Source of the DNA: Mesorhizobium sp. AR07
GTDB taxonomy: Bacteria; Pseudomonadota; Alphaproteobacteria; Rhizobiales; Rhizobiaceae
Assembly: GCF_024746815.1 (NCBI RefSeq)
Contig: NZ_CP080528.1
Coordinates: forward strand, 124,001-188,000
Length of the DNA stretch: 64,000 nucleotides
Reading direction: 5' to 3'
Shown: one piece after another, positions 7,528 to 17,486 of the stretch
How the letters are laid out: each line of letters begins with the position of its first letter
Position numbering within the stretch: the first letter of the stretch is position 1
Notes under the pieces: generated by a model
Databases searched by the model: none
Told to the model about the DNA's origin: nothing
Seen by the model: the letters and a program-made list of their open reading frames with translations, nothing else
Made by a program: the position numbers and the translations under genes

Positions 7528-10500
7528 TTACGTCTGGCAGATCCGTTCGTAGAGATCGCCGAACGTTGCCGCCTTGAAGATCTCATCCAATCGAGGCGGC
7601 CTCCAGCGATCGCTATTCTTCAAACGATGATGAAGTGCGGCGGCGAGAAGGCTATCTCCGCCTATGTCGAAGAAGTTGTCGTCCAATCCTATTTCGGTGA
7701 CATTTAGGAGAGACTTGACTTCATCGAGGAATACATTCCTGAGATCACTGCCGCTTAGTACGCTCTCCTTAATGTCTTGGGCTTCTTCGGACAGAGATGT
7801 TTTCTCTCCGTCCGGCTCGTCGCTCGTGATTGTCCGGACCTGATCGGCCCATTGCTCTAAACGTAGAGACAATTGTCGCGTCGCTACGATCACCTGGCCG
7901 TTGTCAACGGTCGCCAGGATGCGCTTAATGATGTCGATCCCTTCGTCGGGACTGAGTGCCAAATCCTTTGCCTCAGATGTCTCATACGCGGCACTCCCCT
8001 GCCACTCGTAGGAGTAATCCCAGTCATCCCAGTTGGAATTGATCCACCGGACGCCGAGATTCCCCTGCACCTGGCGTGCAAATGCGTCCATGAACCTGTT
8101 CGCCGCCGTATAAGAGGTCATCGCCGGTCCGCCGAGGATGGATGCTAGGGATGAGAAAAGGAAAACAAACTCGGGTGATTGGGCGTGGGTAAACTGCATT
8201 CGCTTGATCGCAGCGTAGAGGTTGCGCGTCCCCACAAGTTTGGCGGCGAACTCGCTGGCAGAGGTCATGTCCTCCATCTCAGCAAGGAATTTCACACCGG
8301 CCAGTCCAGCGGCGTGAAAGATACCGTCGATCCGCCCGAATTCCCGAACCGTGGTGTCGAGCGCGCTCGACAAACCGTCGAAATCGGATACGTCAACCTG
8401 GCGAAGAATCACCCGACCTTTCGCGCTGTCAAGCGCGGCCAGTCGGCGCACCCAGCCGTCTTCATTGAAACCCACGCACTTCCAGTCCAAAGAGTCAGGC
8501 ACTGCACGGCGGGTTATCCCGACGACCGTCGCCCCAAGAGTTACGAGATGTTCAGTCAAGGACATACCGATCCGCCCGAGAGCTCCTGTGATTAAATAGA
8601 CACCTTCCGGTTTGAAGACTTCACCCCCGGAAGCTTGTGCGGCGAGGACCACCTCGGGAAAGTGCGGTACCCACCGCCGGTTCCCGCGGAGCGCAATGAC
8701 CGCATCGGGACCAGGCACGTCCCGATCGATTTCAGCAACGAGCCGATCGCCGCTGTGCGGGTCGTGGATGTTTAAATCAACAACCCGGCACTTGACCATC
8801 GGGTTCTCCTGCGGCAGCACGATGGCAGGACCAAAGACGCACGCCTTTTCGGAATCTACAGGTTCGTCACCGACCTGAACGGTCCGGTCACCAACGATCC
8901 AGAGATCGACCGTCGTCTGGAAAGTCAGCATAGAGAGAACTCGCGCCAAATCGAGTATGGCGTCGTAGCTCCGCAAAAGATCGGTCTGCACCGTACCCGG
9001 ATCCCCGCACGCGTCCGCGCAACCGCTCAGGTGCCAGAGGCAGAGTATGCGGTCAGCGGGATAATCCGAAGCGATCTCGGCTTCGAAGAGTGCCTTCAGG
9101 CCTTCTCGGTTGGGATCAATGAAGATTGTAGACCCTTCGACTTCCGCGGATGCGTCCGAGGGTTTGGCTCGTCGGCAAACACGGACAACCTCATGACCCG
9201 CATCACCCAACTGCCTCGTGATACCGTTTGCCAATGCGTCTCCCGCGGACTTCCCTTCTTCGGACGGCTTATCGGCGAGTACCAACCAACGTAGCCTCTT
9301 TGTACTTCTGTCACCCGCAACAGTGCGAGCAATCATTTTCTCTGTCCAACTCTGGGCATAGGTGAATACCTCTCCTCTGCGCCGTTCTCCCTCCCCATTC
9401 TGCGGCAGGACCCTTAAGCCCGCAGGTTGACCCTCAGGCCAGCAACGGTGACGGTCAAACGAGTACGTCGGAAGCGGAATACGTCGGCGAATACCGAACG
9501 GCTCCAATTGATCACTGGTTCGCTTCCAGTCCACCGCAACACCTAAGGCCCAGAGGTTCCCAAGGCATTCCAGAAGGACATGGCGGTCGGTGAACTCCTC
9601 GTCGTTTCGGTCGCGCGAGGCTGGTACAATCGCTGGAGTTCTGGTTTTACGATCCTCTGGACTGATCGCTTCACGTGCGAAACGTCCCAGATTGCGCGAT
9701 GGCCCAAGGTCAACGAGCGCAGTTGCACCGGCTGCTATGGTAGCTGCGAGAGAGCGATCAAATCGAATCGTCCCGATTGCTTGCCTGCTCCAGTAGGACT
9801 CTGCCAAGGGCACTTTCGCCCGGTGCAGATATCCTCCTGAATTCAGAGCGATGGCCAGATCCGGCACTCGCTTCTCGAGGGTGTTGACTTGCGCGTCGAT
9901 TACATCAGCAGCCGGCTTCATCAGCGGAGAATGGCTGGGGATGCCAGCTGTGTTAAGGGCATGGTTGGGAATCTCTGCTTGTTCGAGCTCCTGCTGAAGC
10001 CTTTCAAGCAGCTCCCGCTTACCGGTGAACACAACACTCGACTTTGAGTTCACGACACCGACGCTGATCTCGCCCCCTTCAGCTGGACCGCGCCAAGCGT
10101 GCTTTTTGAGAATGTGCTCAGCCTCGTCCGGGCTGCATTTGGCCGCAAGCATAGCACCGTCGATACCAAGATTCGCCATCGCGCGACTACGAACGACCAT
10201 TAGCCATATAGCATCTTCCAGTTTCAGAATGCCCGCCAGATTAGCTACGACATATTCGCTCATGCTGTGTCCAACAAGATAGTCGGGACGCACGCCACAC
10301 GTTTGTAGCAAACGTGCCATTGCATACTGCACGGAGAAGATCATGATGTTTATTTCTTCAAAGGAAGCGGCCGCATATGCATCGAATCCTCCGAACACAA
10401 GTGACTCCAGATCACGATCAAGGACCCGGCGACAAGTGGCGGCACAAGTCAGGAACGCCTCGCGAAATTCCGGCACGTGATCAAATAGATCCTTGAACAT

Positions 10501-13500
10501 CCCTACGTGCTGCACTCCGCCGCCCGGCAGCATGAATGCAATCGACGGCGAGGGCAGAATTCGATCAGCCGCGCGATTAGCCTCTTCTTCTAACCTCTTG
10601 ATGGCCATATCCAAGTTGCGCGCCACAACGACCGTCCGATGATCGAAGTGGCATCGCGCCACCCGAAGCGTGTGAGCGACGTCGCAGAGATTGAGATCCC
10701 TGTTGCGCCGCAGAAACGCCGCCATATTCCGGCAGGCGCGGCTTAACGCCGACGGCGTCTTTGCAGATAGGCAAAGGGCGTAGGACCCCCGCTCGACCGA
10801 TCCGGGCCAATCCCTTGCATTCTCGCCAGTCCATTCCTGCAGCACAACATGGCAATTGGTTCCGCCGGTTCCGAGGCCGGTGACGCCGGCAGTTCGGGGG
10901 CGACCCTGCCGATAAGGCCAATGTCTAAGCTGCTCGTTGACGAAGAAGGGCGTATCCTCCAAACCGAGGTCTTTGTTCAGCTGGTTGATGTTGATGGTCG
11001 GGGGGATTGCCCCGTGCTGAAGGCAGAGAACTGTCTTAATAAAGCTCGCTACTCCTGCGGCGACGTTGGCATGGCCGATATTTGGTTTGATTGACCCGAG
11101 CGCACAGGTTTTGCCAGTCTCCTCTTGACCCGCGTAAGCCTCTGCCAGGGCCCGGATCTCGATTGGATCACCGACCTTGGTCCCGGTCCCATGCGTCTCG
11201 ATGTATTCTACTTCCTCAGGGCCGAGCGCCGCAGACTCAAGGGCCTGACGCACAGCGGTGGTCTGGCCCTGCGCGCTCGGTGCTGAGAAGGACGATTTGG
11301 TGCGGCCATCATTGTTAATGGCACATCCTTTCACCACCGCGTGGATCGGGTCGCCCGCCGCAAGCGCATCTTGGAGACGCTTGAGGACAACGACCCCAAT
11401 CCCGTCTCCCAACACCGTTCCGTTCGCATCGGCATCAAAAGCGCGGCACAAGCCATCCGAGGAATTGACGAAACCCTCGACATATTGATAACCTGCTTGG
11501 GGAAAGATGATGCTGGCCCCTCCCGCCAGCGCCATATCGCAATAGCCGGCCGAGAGCGATTGAGCGGCCATGGCAATTGCCACCAGACCCGTTGAGCATG
11601 CGGTTTGCACCGAAATACTTGGGCCGGTGAGGTTAAGCATGTAGGACACGCGTGTCGCGAGATAATCCTTGTCGTTGCCGAGTTCAGTCAGCCAGGCGAG
11701 TGGGGCGTCTGCGGGATCGATGAGACCGCCCCCTCTCAAATGGTGCAGCAGATAGAGTGGTAGGTACGAACCGGCGAAGACCCCCGTGCGACCCTCCTGT
11801 TGGGTTGGCATGTATCCGGCCGACTCGAGTGCCTTCCAGCAGCATTCGAGGAAAAGACGATGCTGCGGATCCATTAGCGTCGCCTCATGCATCGATAGTC
11901 CCCAGAAACCCGGATCGAAAAGGTCCACATCGTCGAGATGGGCGCCCACGCGCATATAATCGGAGCGTTTCAGGACCTCTTCCGGAATGCCTTGGGCCTT
12001 GAGTTCTTGCGCAGCGAGCGGGGTAATCGAGCACACCCCTTGGCAGAGATTCTCCCAGAGCGCGTCTACCGTCTCCGCGCCGGGAAAACGCCCGGACATA
12101 CCGATCACCGCAATATCCATACCGGTGCCGCCTCGCCGGTCGAATGTCTTGGTCGGCACCTTCCCTGCCGAGACCGTCAGCACCTTGCCGAGTGTCCCGT
12201 TTTGGGGAAGTCGTTGCACGCCGCGGCGCTTGCGAAGAAGGGTCGCAAGCTCTTTAAAGGTGGGGTTGAGGAACACCTCCACTGCCCGGAGTTCAACCTT
12301 CAGTCTCTCGCGAACCTGCGTGCAAAGACGGGCAGCCAGCAGGGAATGTCCGCCGCAGTCGAAAAAATTGTCGCCCGGATCGGCAGTGTCTGCCTGTAGA
12401 AGGTCGCGCCACGCAGCGCGAAGTGCGGTTTCGATCTCGTCGGCAGGCTTTTCGGGAGGAGGCGCCTCTTCTCGGAGGCGCGACCGATCGAGTTTCCCGT
12501 TCGCCGCCATGGGCAACTCCGCAACAGCGACGAAGTCCGACGGTATCGCGTAATGCGGCACCTCTGACTTCATATGCGCACGCAAGGACGCCTGCCACCC
12601 CTTACCCCGATTTCGCAAGACTACATAGGCAATCAGTTTATCAGGTTGGCCGGTCGTCGGATCGAGTTCCGGGACGACTGCGGCGGAGCAGACATCCGAG
12701 TGCCGCAGCAACGCGGCTTCTACAGAGCCCGGGACCACGCTATAGCCTCGGATCTTCACCATGAAAGCGCAGCGCCCCAAGATCTCCAATTGGCCGTTGG
12801 GTAGCATGCGGCCAAAATCGCCCGTGCGGAACATCGTGCCATCAGCGCGAAACGGGTCGGGAACGAAGCGTTCCCGTGTCATCTCGGGACTGTTGAGATA
12901 TCCATGAGCCAAGACATCGCCGCCAACGAAGACCTCGCCCAAGAAGCCCAGTGGGACGGGATCGCATTGCTCCCCGAGGATATAGACACTCACATTGTGC
13001 TGAGGCGGACCGACCGGCACGATCTTTTGTATTGTCACAGGATTGATCTCACTCAAGTCAATATGCGTGACATCATGTGCTTCCGATGCGCCGTAGTAGT
13101 TGATGATTCTGACGTGCGACAGAGCATCCTTCACACGCGCGAGCAACGTTGCTGTTAGTACCTCGCCTGATAAGAAGATCAATCGGAGATCGGGAAGGCG
13201 GGAGGGGACGTCGAGCAAGCTGCTGCTGAGAAGCACATCCAACAGTGAAGGGGTTAGCAATATTCTCGTAATTCGATTTCGCTCCAGGTATTCGACCAGC
13301 TGGTGCGGATCGTAGATAACGTCGTCAGGGATCGGATAAGCTGGAATCCCGACGAGGATCGGGCGCATTATCTCCCCGGACAAGAAGAGATTGACCGCCT
13401 CGCGCTCATCAGGCGCATAGGGCAGCGCGCAATAGCGCCACTGGTAAGAGGATACAGCGCTTCGGTGAAGGGAGACGACACCCTTTGGTTCACCAGTCGT

Positions 13501-13959
13501 GCCTGACGAAAATACAATCTGGGCCGGCGCATCGAGATCCACCGGTTGGGGATTGACCGGAATGGCCTTGCCGAGTTGTGCTTCCCAACCCTCGTCGAGC
13601 GACAGCGCAATACCAGACCAGTCAGGCGGAAGCTTAGCTGCGAAACGGTTGTTGGTGACAACGATTTCGATGCCTGCCTTCTCCAGGGTTCGCTTGAGCG
13701 CCGCCACAGGCAGAGCTTTGTCAAGCATGATATAGGCCGCACTTGTCTTGAGAATGCCGAACATGGCGACGGCGCATTCAGGTGAAGTATTCATAAGGAT
13801 ACCCACGCGCGAGCCTAGGCCCTGACCATGTCCGAGGAGGTACCTAGATAGAGTCTCACTGAGGCCGTCGAGCTCACGGTATGTGATGGTTGCGGCCTCT
13901 GACACGATGGCAGGACGGTCCGGGGTGAGAGCCGCTTGTTTGCGGAATTGCTCATGCAA
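7528..13959 (-). CDS. Hybrid NRPS/PKS, domains A-PCP-KS-AT-KR-ACP
   Basis: 2143 residues. Adenylation domain about 1-500: FSSGTTGEPKG at ~150, NYYGASE at ~287, FRTGDFGRM, and the terminal NGKLDR with its Lys. Carrier domain about 510-580 (CGGHSLLAARL). Ketosynthase about 612-1040 with TACSTGL (Cys ~787), ETHGTGT (His ~923) and KPNIGHA (His ~963). Acyltransferase about 1140-1450 with GHSMSEY (Ser ~1232). Ketoreductase about 1785-2000 with the GALGRIG NADPH loop and SYTAAN (Tyr). Final carrier ~2050-2135 (IGGDSLLAAAL). There is no condensation, dehydratase or in-cis thioesterase domain. The expected logic is to activate one amino acid, extend it once and reduce it, giving a beta-hydroxy-gamma-amino acyl thioester. 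Neither the amino acid nor the extender unit can be predicted here; the AT has IPSH where malonyl or methylmalonyl enzymes show HAFH or YASH. All core motifs look intact. Confidence 0.93.
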   Translation of the reverse strand: MHEQFRKQAALTPDRPAIVSEAATITYRELDGLSETLSRYLLGHGQGLGSRVGILMNTSPECAVAMFGILKTSAAYIMLDKALPVAALKRTLEKAGIEIVVTNNRFAAKLPPDWSGIALSLDEGWEAQLGKAIPVNPQPVDLDAPAQIVFSSGTTGEPKGVVSLHRSAVSSYQWRYCALPYAPDEREAVNLFLSGEIMRPILVGIPAYPIPDDVIYDPHQLVEYLERNRITRILLTPSLLDVLLSSSLLDVPSRLPDLRLIFLSGEVLTATLLARVKDALSHVRIINYYGASEAHDVTHIDLSEINPVTIQKIVPVGPPQHNVSVYILGEQCDPVPLGFLGEVFVGGDVLAHGYLNSPEMTRERFVPDPFRADGTMFRTGDFGRMLPNGQLEILGRCAFMVKIRGYSVVPGSVEAALLRHSDVCSAAVVPELDPTTGQPDKLIAYVVLRNRGKGWQASLRAHMKSEVPHYAIPSDFVAVAELPMAANGKLDRSRLREEAPPPEKPADEIETALRAAWRDLLQADTADPGDNFFDCGGHSLLAARLCTQVRERLKVELRAVEVFLNPTFKELATLLRKRRGVQRLPQNGTLGKVLTVSAGKVPTKTFDRRGGTGMDIAVIGMSGRFPGAETVDALWENLCQGVCSITPLAAQELKAQGIPEEVLKRSDYMRVGAHLDDVDLFDPGFWGLSMHEATLMDPQHRLFLECCWKALESAGYMPTQQEGRTGVFAGSYLPLYLLHHLRGGGLIDPADAPLAWLTELGNDKDYLATRVSYMLNLTGPSISVQTACSTGLVAIAMAAQSLSAGYCDMALAGGASIIFPQAGYQYVEGFVNSSDGLCRAFDADANGTVLGDGIGVVVLKRLQDALAAGDPIHAVVKGCAINNDGRTKSSFSAPSAQGQTTAVRQALESAALGPEEVEYIETHGTGTKVGDPIEIRALAEAYAGQEETGKTCALGSIKPNIGHANVAAGVASFIKTVLCLQHGAIPPTININQLNKDLGLEDTPFFVNEQLRHWPYRQGRPRTAGVTGLGTGGTNCHVVLQEWTGENARDWPGSVERGSYALCLSAKTPSALSRACRNMAAFLRRNRDLNLCDVAHTLRVARCHFDHRTVVVARNLDMAIKRLEEEANRAADRILPSPSIAFMLPGGGVQHVGMFKDLFDHVPEFREAFLTCAATCRRVLDRDLESLVFGGFDAYAAASFEEINIMIFSVQYAMARLLQTCGVRPDYLVGHSMSEYVVANLAGILKLEDAIWLMVVRSRAMANLGIDGAMLAAKCSPDEAEHILKKHAWRGPAEGGEISVGVVNSKSSVVFTGKRELLERLQQELEQAEIPNHALNTAGIPSHSPLMKPAADVIDAQVNTLEKRVPDLAIALNSGGYLHRAKVPLAESYWSRQAIGTIRFDRSLAATIAAGATALVDLGPSRNLGRFAREAISPEDRKTRTPAIVPASRDRNDEEFTDRHVLLECLGNLWALGVAVDWKRTSDQLEPFGIRRRIPLPTYSFDRHRCWPEGQPAGLRVLPQNGEGERRRGEVFTYAQSWTEKMIARTVAGDRSTKRLRWLVLADKPSEEGKSAGDALANGITRQLGDAGHEVVRVCRRAKPSDASAEVEGSTIFIDPNREGLKALFEAEIASDYPADRILCLWHLSGCADACGDPGTVQTDLLRSYDAILDLARVLSMLTFQTTVDLWIVGDRTVQVGDEPVDSEKACVFGPAIVLPQENPMVKCRVVDLNIHDPHSGDRLVAEIDRDVPGPDAVIALRGNRRWVPHFPEVVLAAQASGGEVFKPEGVYLITGALGRIGMSLTEHLVTLGATVVGITRRAVPDSLDWKCVGFNEDGWVRRLAALDSAKGRVILRQVDVSDFDGLSSALDTTVREFGRIDGIFHAAGLAGVKFLAEMEDMTSASEFAAKLVGTRNLYAAIKRMQFTHAQSPEFVFLFSSLASILGGPAMTSYTAANRFMDAFARQVQGNLGVRWINSNWDDWDYSYEWQGSAAYETSEAKDLALSPDEGIDIIKRILATVDNGQVIVATRQLSLRLEQWADQVRTITSDEPDGEKTSLSEEAQDIKESVLSGSDLRNVFLDEVKSLLNVTEIGLDDNFFDIGGDSLLAAALHHRLKNSDRWRPPRLDEIFKAATFGDLYERICQT

Positions 13960-14017
13960 TGTTAGATTAGTATAAGGGAAGACCTCGCCGTGTTGAATGG
14001 AAGCTGGAAGTTGTCCC

Positions 14018-14779
14018 TTAACCTACGCTAACCTCGCGCAGGAGGCTAGACACCACCTCCTCCGTCATGGAATGGGGGAAAAAGTGGTCGCCATCAAACA
14101 TAATTCGGGCGAAGCGCGACGTGGTGAGCCGACGCCATTCGTCTAGATCATTGGCATTGAGCAGTTCCTCCTTAAGTCCACCCATTGCGGTGATTGCCGC
14201 CTTGAGAGGCGTTGCCAGGCTTCGGTCGTAAGTCTCCGCAAGTTCGAAGTCGGCCCGTAGGGGCGGCAAGATGAAGTCCAGTAGGAGTTTCTCGTTTGCC
14301 AGCGCCTCCGTCGGGACCATGCCGAGGGTCCGGACCAGATCGGTCAGCTCATCATCTGAGCACCTATACATAGGCACATCCACGTCCGCAGATTCGTGAG
14401 CGGACACGACCAAATGGAATGGAGAGGGCCTATCGGCGCCCTCCAGGGAGCGAGCGATCTCATAAGCCACGAGGGCTCCCATGCTGTGGCCGAAGAAAAT
14501 AAAAGGTCTGTCGCTGTATGCTTGGAGCGCCTCAGTGACCACGGATACCAGTTCGTTCATGCTGCGGATGGCGGCCTCAGCTGACCGTTTGCCGCGCCCG
14601 GGAAGATCCAGGCAAATGAGCTCGATGTCCTCGGGAAGATAGTTAGACCAATTACGGAACGCCTGGACGCTGCCACCCCCATGCGGGAAGCAGATTATCC
14701 GATACGAGGGCTCTAGCGAACTTTTTACGACCTTTAGAAAGGTTTTATTCTCAGGAGAGAAATGTTTCATATCCGTCAC
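14018..14779 (-). CDS. Type II thioesterase
   Basis: 253 residues, alpha/beta hydrolase. FPHGGGSVQAFRNW lies near residue 31 (oxyanion region), the nucleophile is Ser99 in FGHSMGALVAYE, the acid lies around 200, and GDHFFPHS carries the catalytic His (~237). It belongs to the GrsT/RifR-like stand-alone thioesterases. These remove stalled acyl groups from carrier proteins and sometimes release the product. It lies 58 bp upstream of the NRPS/PKS gene on the same strand, so it should be co-transcribed. As the synthase has no own release domain, this enzyme may also offload the product. Confidence 0.92.
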   Translation of the reverse strand: MTDMKHFSPENKTFLKVVKSSLEPSYRIICFPHGGGSVQAFRNWSNYLPEDIELICLDLPGRGKRSAEAAIRSMNELVSVVTEALQAYSDRPFIFFGHSMGALVAYEIARSLEGADRPSPFHLVVSAHESADVDVPMYRCSDDELTDLVRTLGMVPTEALANEKLLLDFILPPLRADFELAETYDRSLATPLKAAITAMGGLKEELLNANDLDEWRRLTTSRFARIMFDGDHFFPHSMTEEVVSSLLREVSVG

Positions 14780-15175
14780 CTATACCAATGAGACTCCGTG
14801 TGCTGGCACGTATTCAGCATCTGCGTCATTAAGCTGAAAGTTTCGCCAGTAAGATGCGCGGCAGCGTGCCATAGCCGCTGCTCCGTTGGCGCACTTGCCT
14901 TATGGGGCACCTGGAAAATCTAGCGCGTGCTCCGCCACGACATACCTGCCAGCACCCGGGGCGCTCCTCCAGCCTCTGCCACAGACATGGGACCTCTGTT
15001 CAAGCAAAGTCATGATGTGAATCGCCTAACAATTGTTGTCGTTGTACAACGGGAACAATGCACTGAATTCTCTCCAGTAACAATTCTATTTTGGTTACGG
15101 TTTTATGAACTTTTGTGGCATATTATTGAATGTCTTTTATATTTCTACATACATCGTTCACGATATTGGAACTCC
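14780..15175. other. Intergenic, partly AT-rich upstream region of the thioesterase/NRPS operon
   Basis: About 400 bp without a supported gene. The part 15010-15170 is clearly richer in A and T than its surroundings and could hold the operon promoter. A TGT-N10-ACA match lies at 15016-15031, but no properly spaced -24/-12 box was found for the minus strand, so NifA control is not claimed. Confidence 0.4.
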
Positions 15176-15436
15176 GAAACAGTCGCCAGCATACACGTCA
15201 TGGGCAAAGGACGCCGCGAGCGCGTGCTGCCGTTGTGGAAGGAGACCGCGGCGGCGTTGAAGGCTTGGTTGGCAGTCCGCCAGGCGAGTGGCAACGCAGA
15301 GCTCTTTCTCAATGCGACGCGACTCGCCATGACCCGGCCCGGATTTGAATATATCCCGGCCAAGCACGTGACCACCGCGGCGCGGACGAACTATCCATCG
15401 CCGACGAGCGCGTCACTCCGCACGTCTTGCGCCACT
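15176..15436 (+). pseudogene. Tyrosine recombinase fragment, catalytic domain first half
   Basis: IHVMGKGRRERVLPLWKETAAAL is the beta-hairpin region of phage-type integrases (catalytic Lys area). It is followed by a segment ending in TPHVLRH in a shifted frame near 15435, exactly at the His-x-x-Arg-His box. The gene breaks where the RIT element starts. The rest of the box (RHTCAM...) resumes at 21490, so the two pieces are halves of one gene split by about 6 kb. Confidence 0.75.
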
Positions 15437-15466
15437 ATCTACCCTACCGGACTATGTCGGGTAGCT
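15433..15466 (+). repeat. RIT left terminal inverted repeat
   Basis: 34 bp, identical in opposite orientation to 18808-18841. It begins CACTATCTACCC and ends GTCGGGTAGCT. Confidence 0.92.
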
Positions 15467-15546
15467 TTGACCGTAACGGTAAGTGTCTGAGGAATAGAGA
15501 TATTTCCTGCAGAAACGCCCGGGCCACCCGACATAGTCAGCTCGGT

Positions 15547-16545
15547 CTACAGGCTGTTCAAGAACTCCAGCAGATTGTCGTCGGGCCGGAATCGGGATGA
15601 CTTACCGGAATATGAGGATGTCTTTGCCAACGCCGCCTCCTTCATCGCCAACGTCGCCTCGAGATAGATCTGTGTGGTCTCGACCGATTCATGGCCGAGC
15701 CACAGAGCGATGACGGCGCGATCGACGCCCGCCTGCAGGAGGTCCATGGCCATTGTGTGCCTCAGGCGATGAACAGTGACGCGCTTCCCGGCCAGCGACG
15801 GGCACATGGCAGAAGCGGTCTGACGGTGCTTGTTCAGCATATACTGAACGCCATGAACGCTCAGCTGCTCACCTCTGGCGCTGGGAAACAGGATACCTTG
15901 GTCTCCGCGCTGCGGCTCTTTCAGCCAGCTTCTCAAGACTGCGATCGTAGACTTGGCGAACGGGGTGCAGCGTTCCTTGCGCCCTTTGCCAATGACGCGC
16001 AGGTGGGCGCCCGTGCCGAAGAACAGATCGTCGCGCTTGAGACCAGTGATCTCCGATAGCCGCAATCCTGTCTGCACGGCGACCAGCAGGAACGCGTGAT
16101 CGCGTCGCCCCGAGCAGGTCGATTGATCCGGTGCGGCCAGCAAGGCATCGACCTCTGGGCGGGTCAGGAAATTGACCAGGGTTCGAGTGAAGCGCTTGCT
16201 GGGAATGGCAAGAACACGTTGAATTTGGGCGGAATGCTCGGGTGCTTCGAAGGCCGCATAGCGAAAGAAGGAATGAATCGCCGTGAGGCGCAGGTTGCGG
16301 CTGCGTACGCTGATATCCTGATGGGTCTCCAGGTCATCAAGGAAGGCAACGATCAACGGCGCGTCGATTTCCGCGAAGCTCAATCGAGACGGCGGCTTAT
16401 GCAATGTTCGTGCGGTGAACTTCAACAACTGCCGAAATGTGTCGCGATAGGAACTGATCGTATGGGGGCATGCCTGCCGCTGTTGCATCAGGCGTTGGAT
16501 GAAAAAGCGCTCCAAGAGTGGCGCCAGGCTGGCATGTTTGATCAT
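15547..16545 (-). CDS. ritC: RIT tyrosine recombinase C
   Basis: 332 residues. The N-terminal SAM-like core-binding domain spans about 1-120; the catalytic domain carries TGLRLSEI (first Arg), VIGKGRKER (Lys hairpin), HRLRHTMAMDLL (His-x-x-Arg), LWLGHESVETT and TQIYLE (nucleophilic Tyr). Its ATG overlaps the stop of ritB by ATGA. The sequence looks intact. Confidence 0.9.
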   Translation of the reverse strand: MIKHASLAPLLERFFIQRLMQQRQACPHTISSYRDTFRQLLKFTARTLHKPPSRLSFAEIDAPLIVAFLDDLETHQDISVRSRNLRLTAIHSFFRYAAFEAPEHSAQIQRVLAIPSKRFTRTLVNFLTRPEVDALLAAPDQSTCSGRRDHAFLLVAVQTGLRLSEITGLKRDDLFFGTGAHLRVIGKGRKERCTPFAKSTIAVLRSWLKEPQRGDQGILFPSARGEQLSVHGVQYMLNKHRQTASAMCPSLAGKRVTVHRLRHTMAMDLLQAGVDRAVIALWLGHESVETTQIYLEATLAMKEAALAKTSSYSGKSSRFRPDDNLLEFLNSL

Positions 16546-17486
16546 GTCCGATCCTCCCAGCTGCGCTCAAGGCGGCGCATTGTTTCTTTCATCAGTTCGG
16601 GTGAACCGCTGAGGTACCATTGGGTATCGGCCACGTGGACATGGCCGAGATAGGTGGACAAAATGGGCAGGAGCCGCTCGGGATCCTGCTCGGCTTCGTA
16701 CCACCGCACCAGCGTGTTCGTCGCGAACACATGTCTCATGTCATGCAGGCGCGGGCCGTGGCTGTCGGTTGCGCCGCGCAGGCCGATCTGGCGAGACAGA
16801 GCATAGAATGTTCGGTGAATGTCTCCCACATCACGGCGATTGCCCAGTTGCGAAGTGAACAAATAGGGAGATGCCGCCTGGGCTGCACAATGCTGTCGGC
16901 GGCGTTTGAGATAATCCTGGAGCACTGTGATGGTTGATGCGTGCATCGGCGCAAGACGGGACTTTCCGAACTTCGTACCGCGGATCGTCAGCACAGCGGC
17001 ATCGAAATCGATGTCCGAGAGCTTGAGGTTGCGGGCTTCGCCGAGGCGCAGGCCGGAAACGCTCAGCAATCCGAACAGGCAATAATAGGTCCACGGCCTG
17101 AGCTTGCCGCGGGTATATCGGCACGGCATCTCGAGCGCTGCGGACAGGAGGCGCTCGATGTCTTCCTTTGAATAGAGATAAGGCCGTGCCCGCTTCGGGC
17201 GAAAGGGTAGCAAACCGTCTGGGGGAAACTGAGTCCGCGGATCGGCGGCAGCTCGATGACGGGCGAATACGCGGACGTAGCCCAGCCGTCTCGCCCAATG
17301 CGAAGGCTGCACCTGCGATGGTCGCTGAGCCCAGGTAAGGGCCAGCTCCGTCGTGATATATGGCGTGTCGTTGGCCTCCAGGAAGGTGACGAAATCGAAC
17401 AATCCTCTTCCCGCCTCTCGCAGCTTGAACCCCAGCCCTCGCCGCATCTCGATGTAGTCCTGAACAGCCTGTCGGAGTGTGCTCAT
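16542..17486 (-). CDS. ritB: RIT tyrosine recombinase B
   Basis: 314 residues from the ATG at 17486, which overlaps the ritA stop by ATGA; an in-frame ATG at 17504 is also possible. Catalytic boxes: SGLRLGEARNLK, TKFGKSRLAPMH, LHDMRHVFATNTL, YLGHVHVADTQWYLS (Tyr). This is the middle recombinase of the trio. Intact. Confidence 0.9.
   Translation of the reverse strand: MSTLRQAVQDYIEMRRGLGFKLREAGRGLFDFVTFLEANDTPYITTELALTWAQRPSQVQPSHWARRLGYVRVFARHRAAADPRTQFPPDGLLPFRPKRARPYLYSKEDIERLLSAALEMPCRYTRGKLRPWTYYCLFGLLSVSGLRLGEARNLKLSDIDFDAAVLTIRGTKFGKSRLAPMHASTITVLQDYLKRRRQHCAAQAASPYLFTSQLGNRRDVGDIHRTFYALSRQIGLRGATDSHGPRLHDMRHVFATNTLVRWYEAEQDPERLLPILSTYLGHVHVADTQWYLSGSPELMKETMRRLERSWEDRT

Noticed and set aside
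14800..14825. Sequence TGGCACGTATTCAGCA resembling a sigma-54 promoter on the plus strand
   Set aside because: It points away from the thioesterase gene and only an old recombinase fragment lies downstream; two -12 positions mismatch.
15016..15031. TGT-N10-ACA site upstream of the thioesterase/NRPS operon
   Set aside because: Such matches are expected about every 4 kb. No -24/-12 element with correct spacing was found for the minus strand, so NifA control of the NRPS cluster is not supported.
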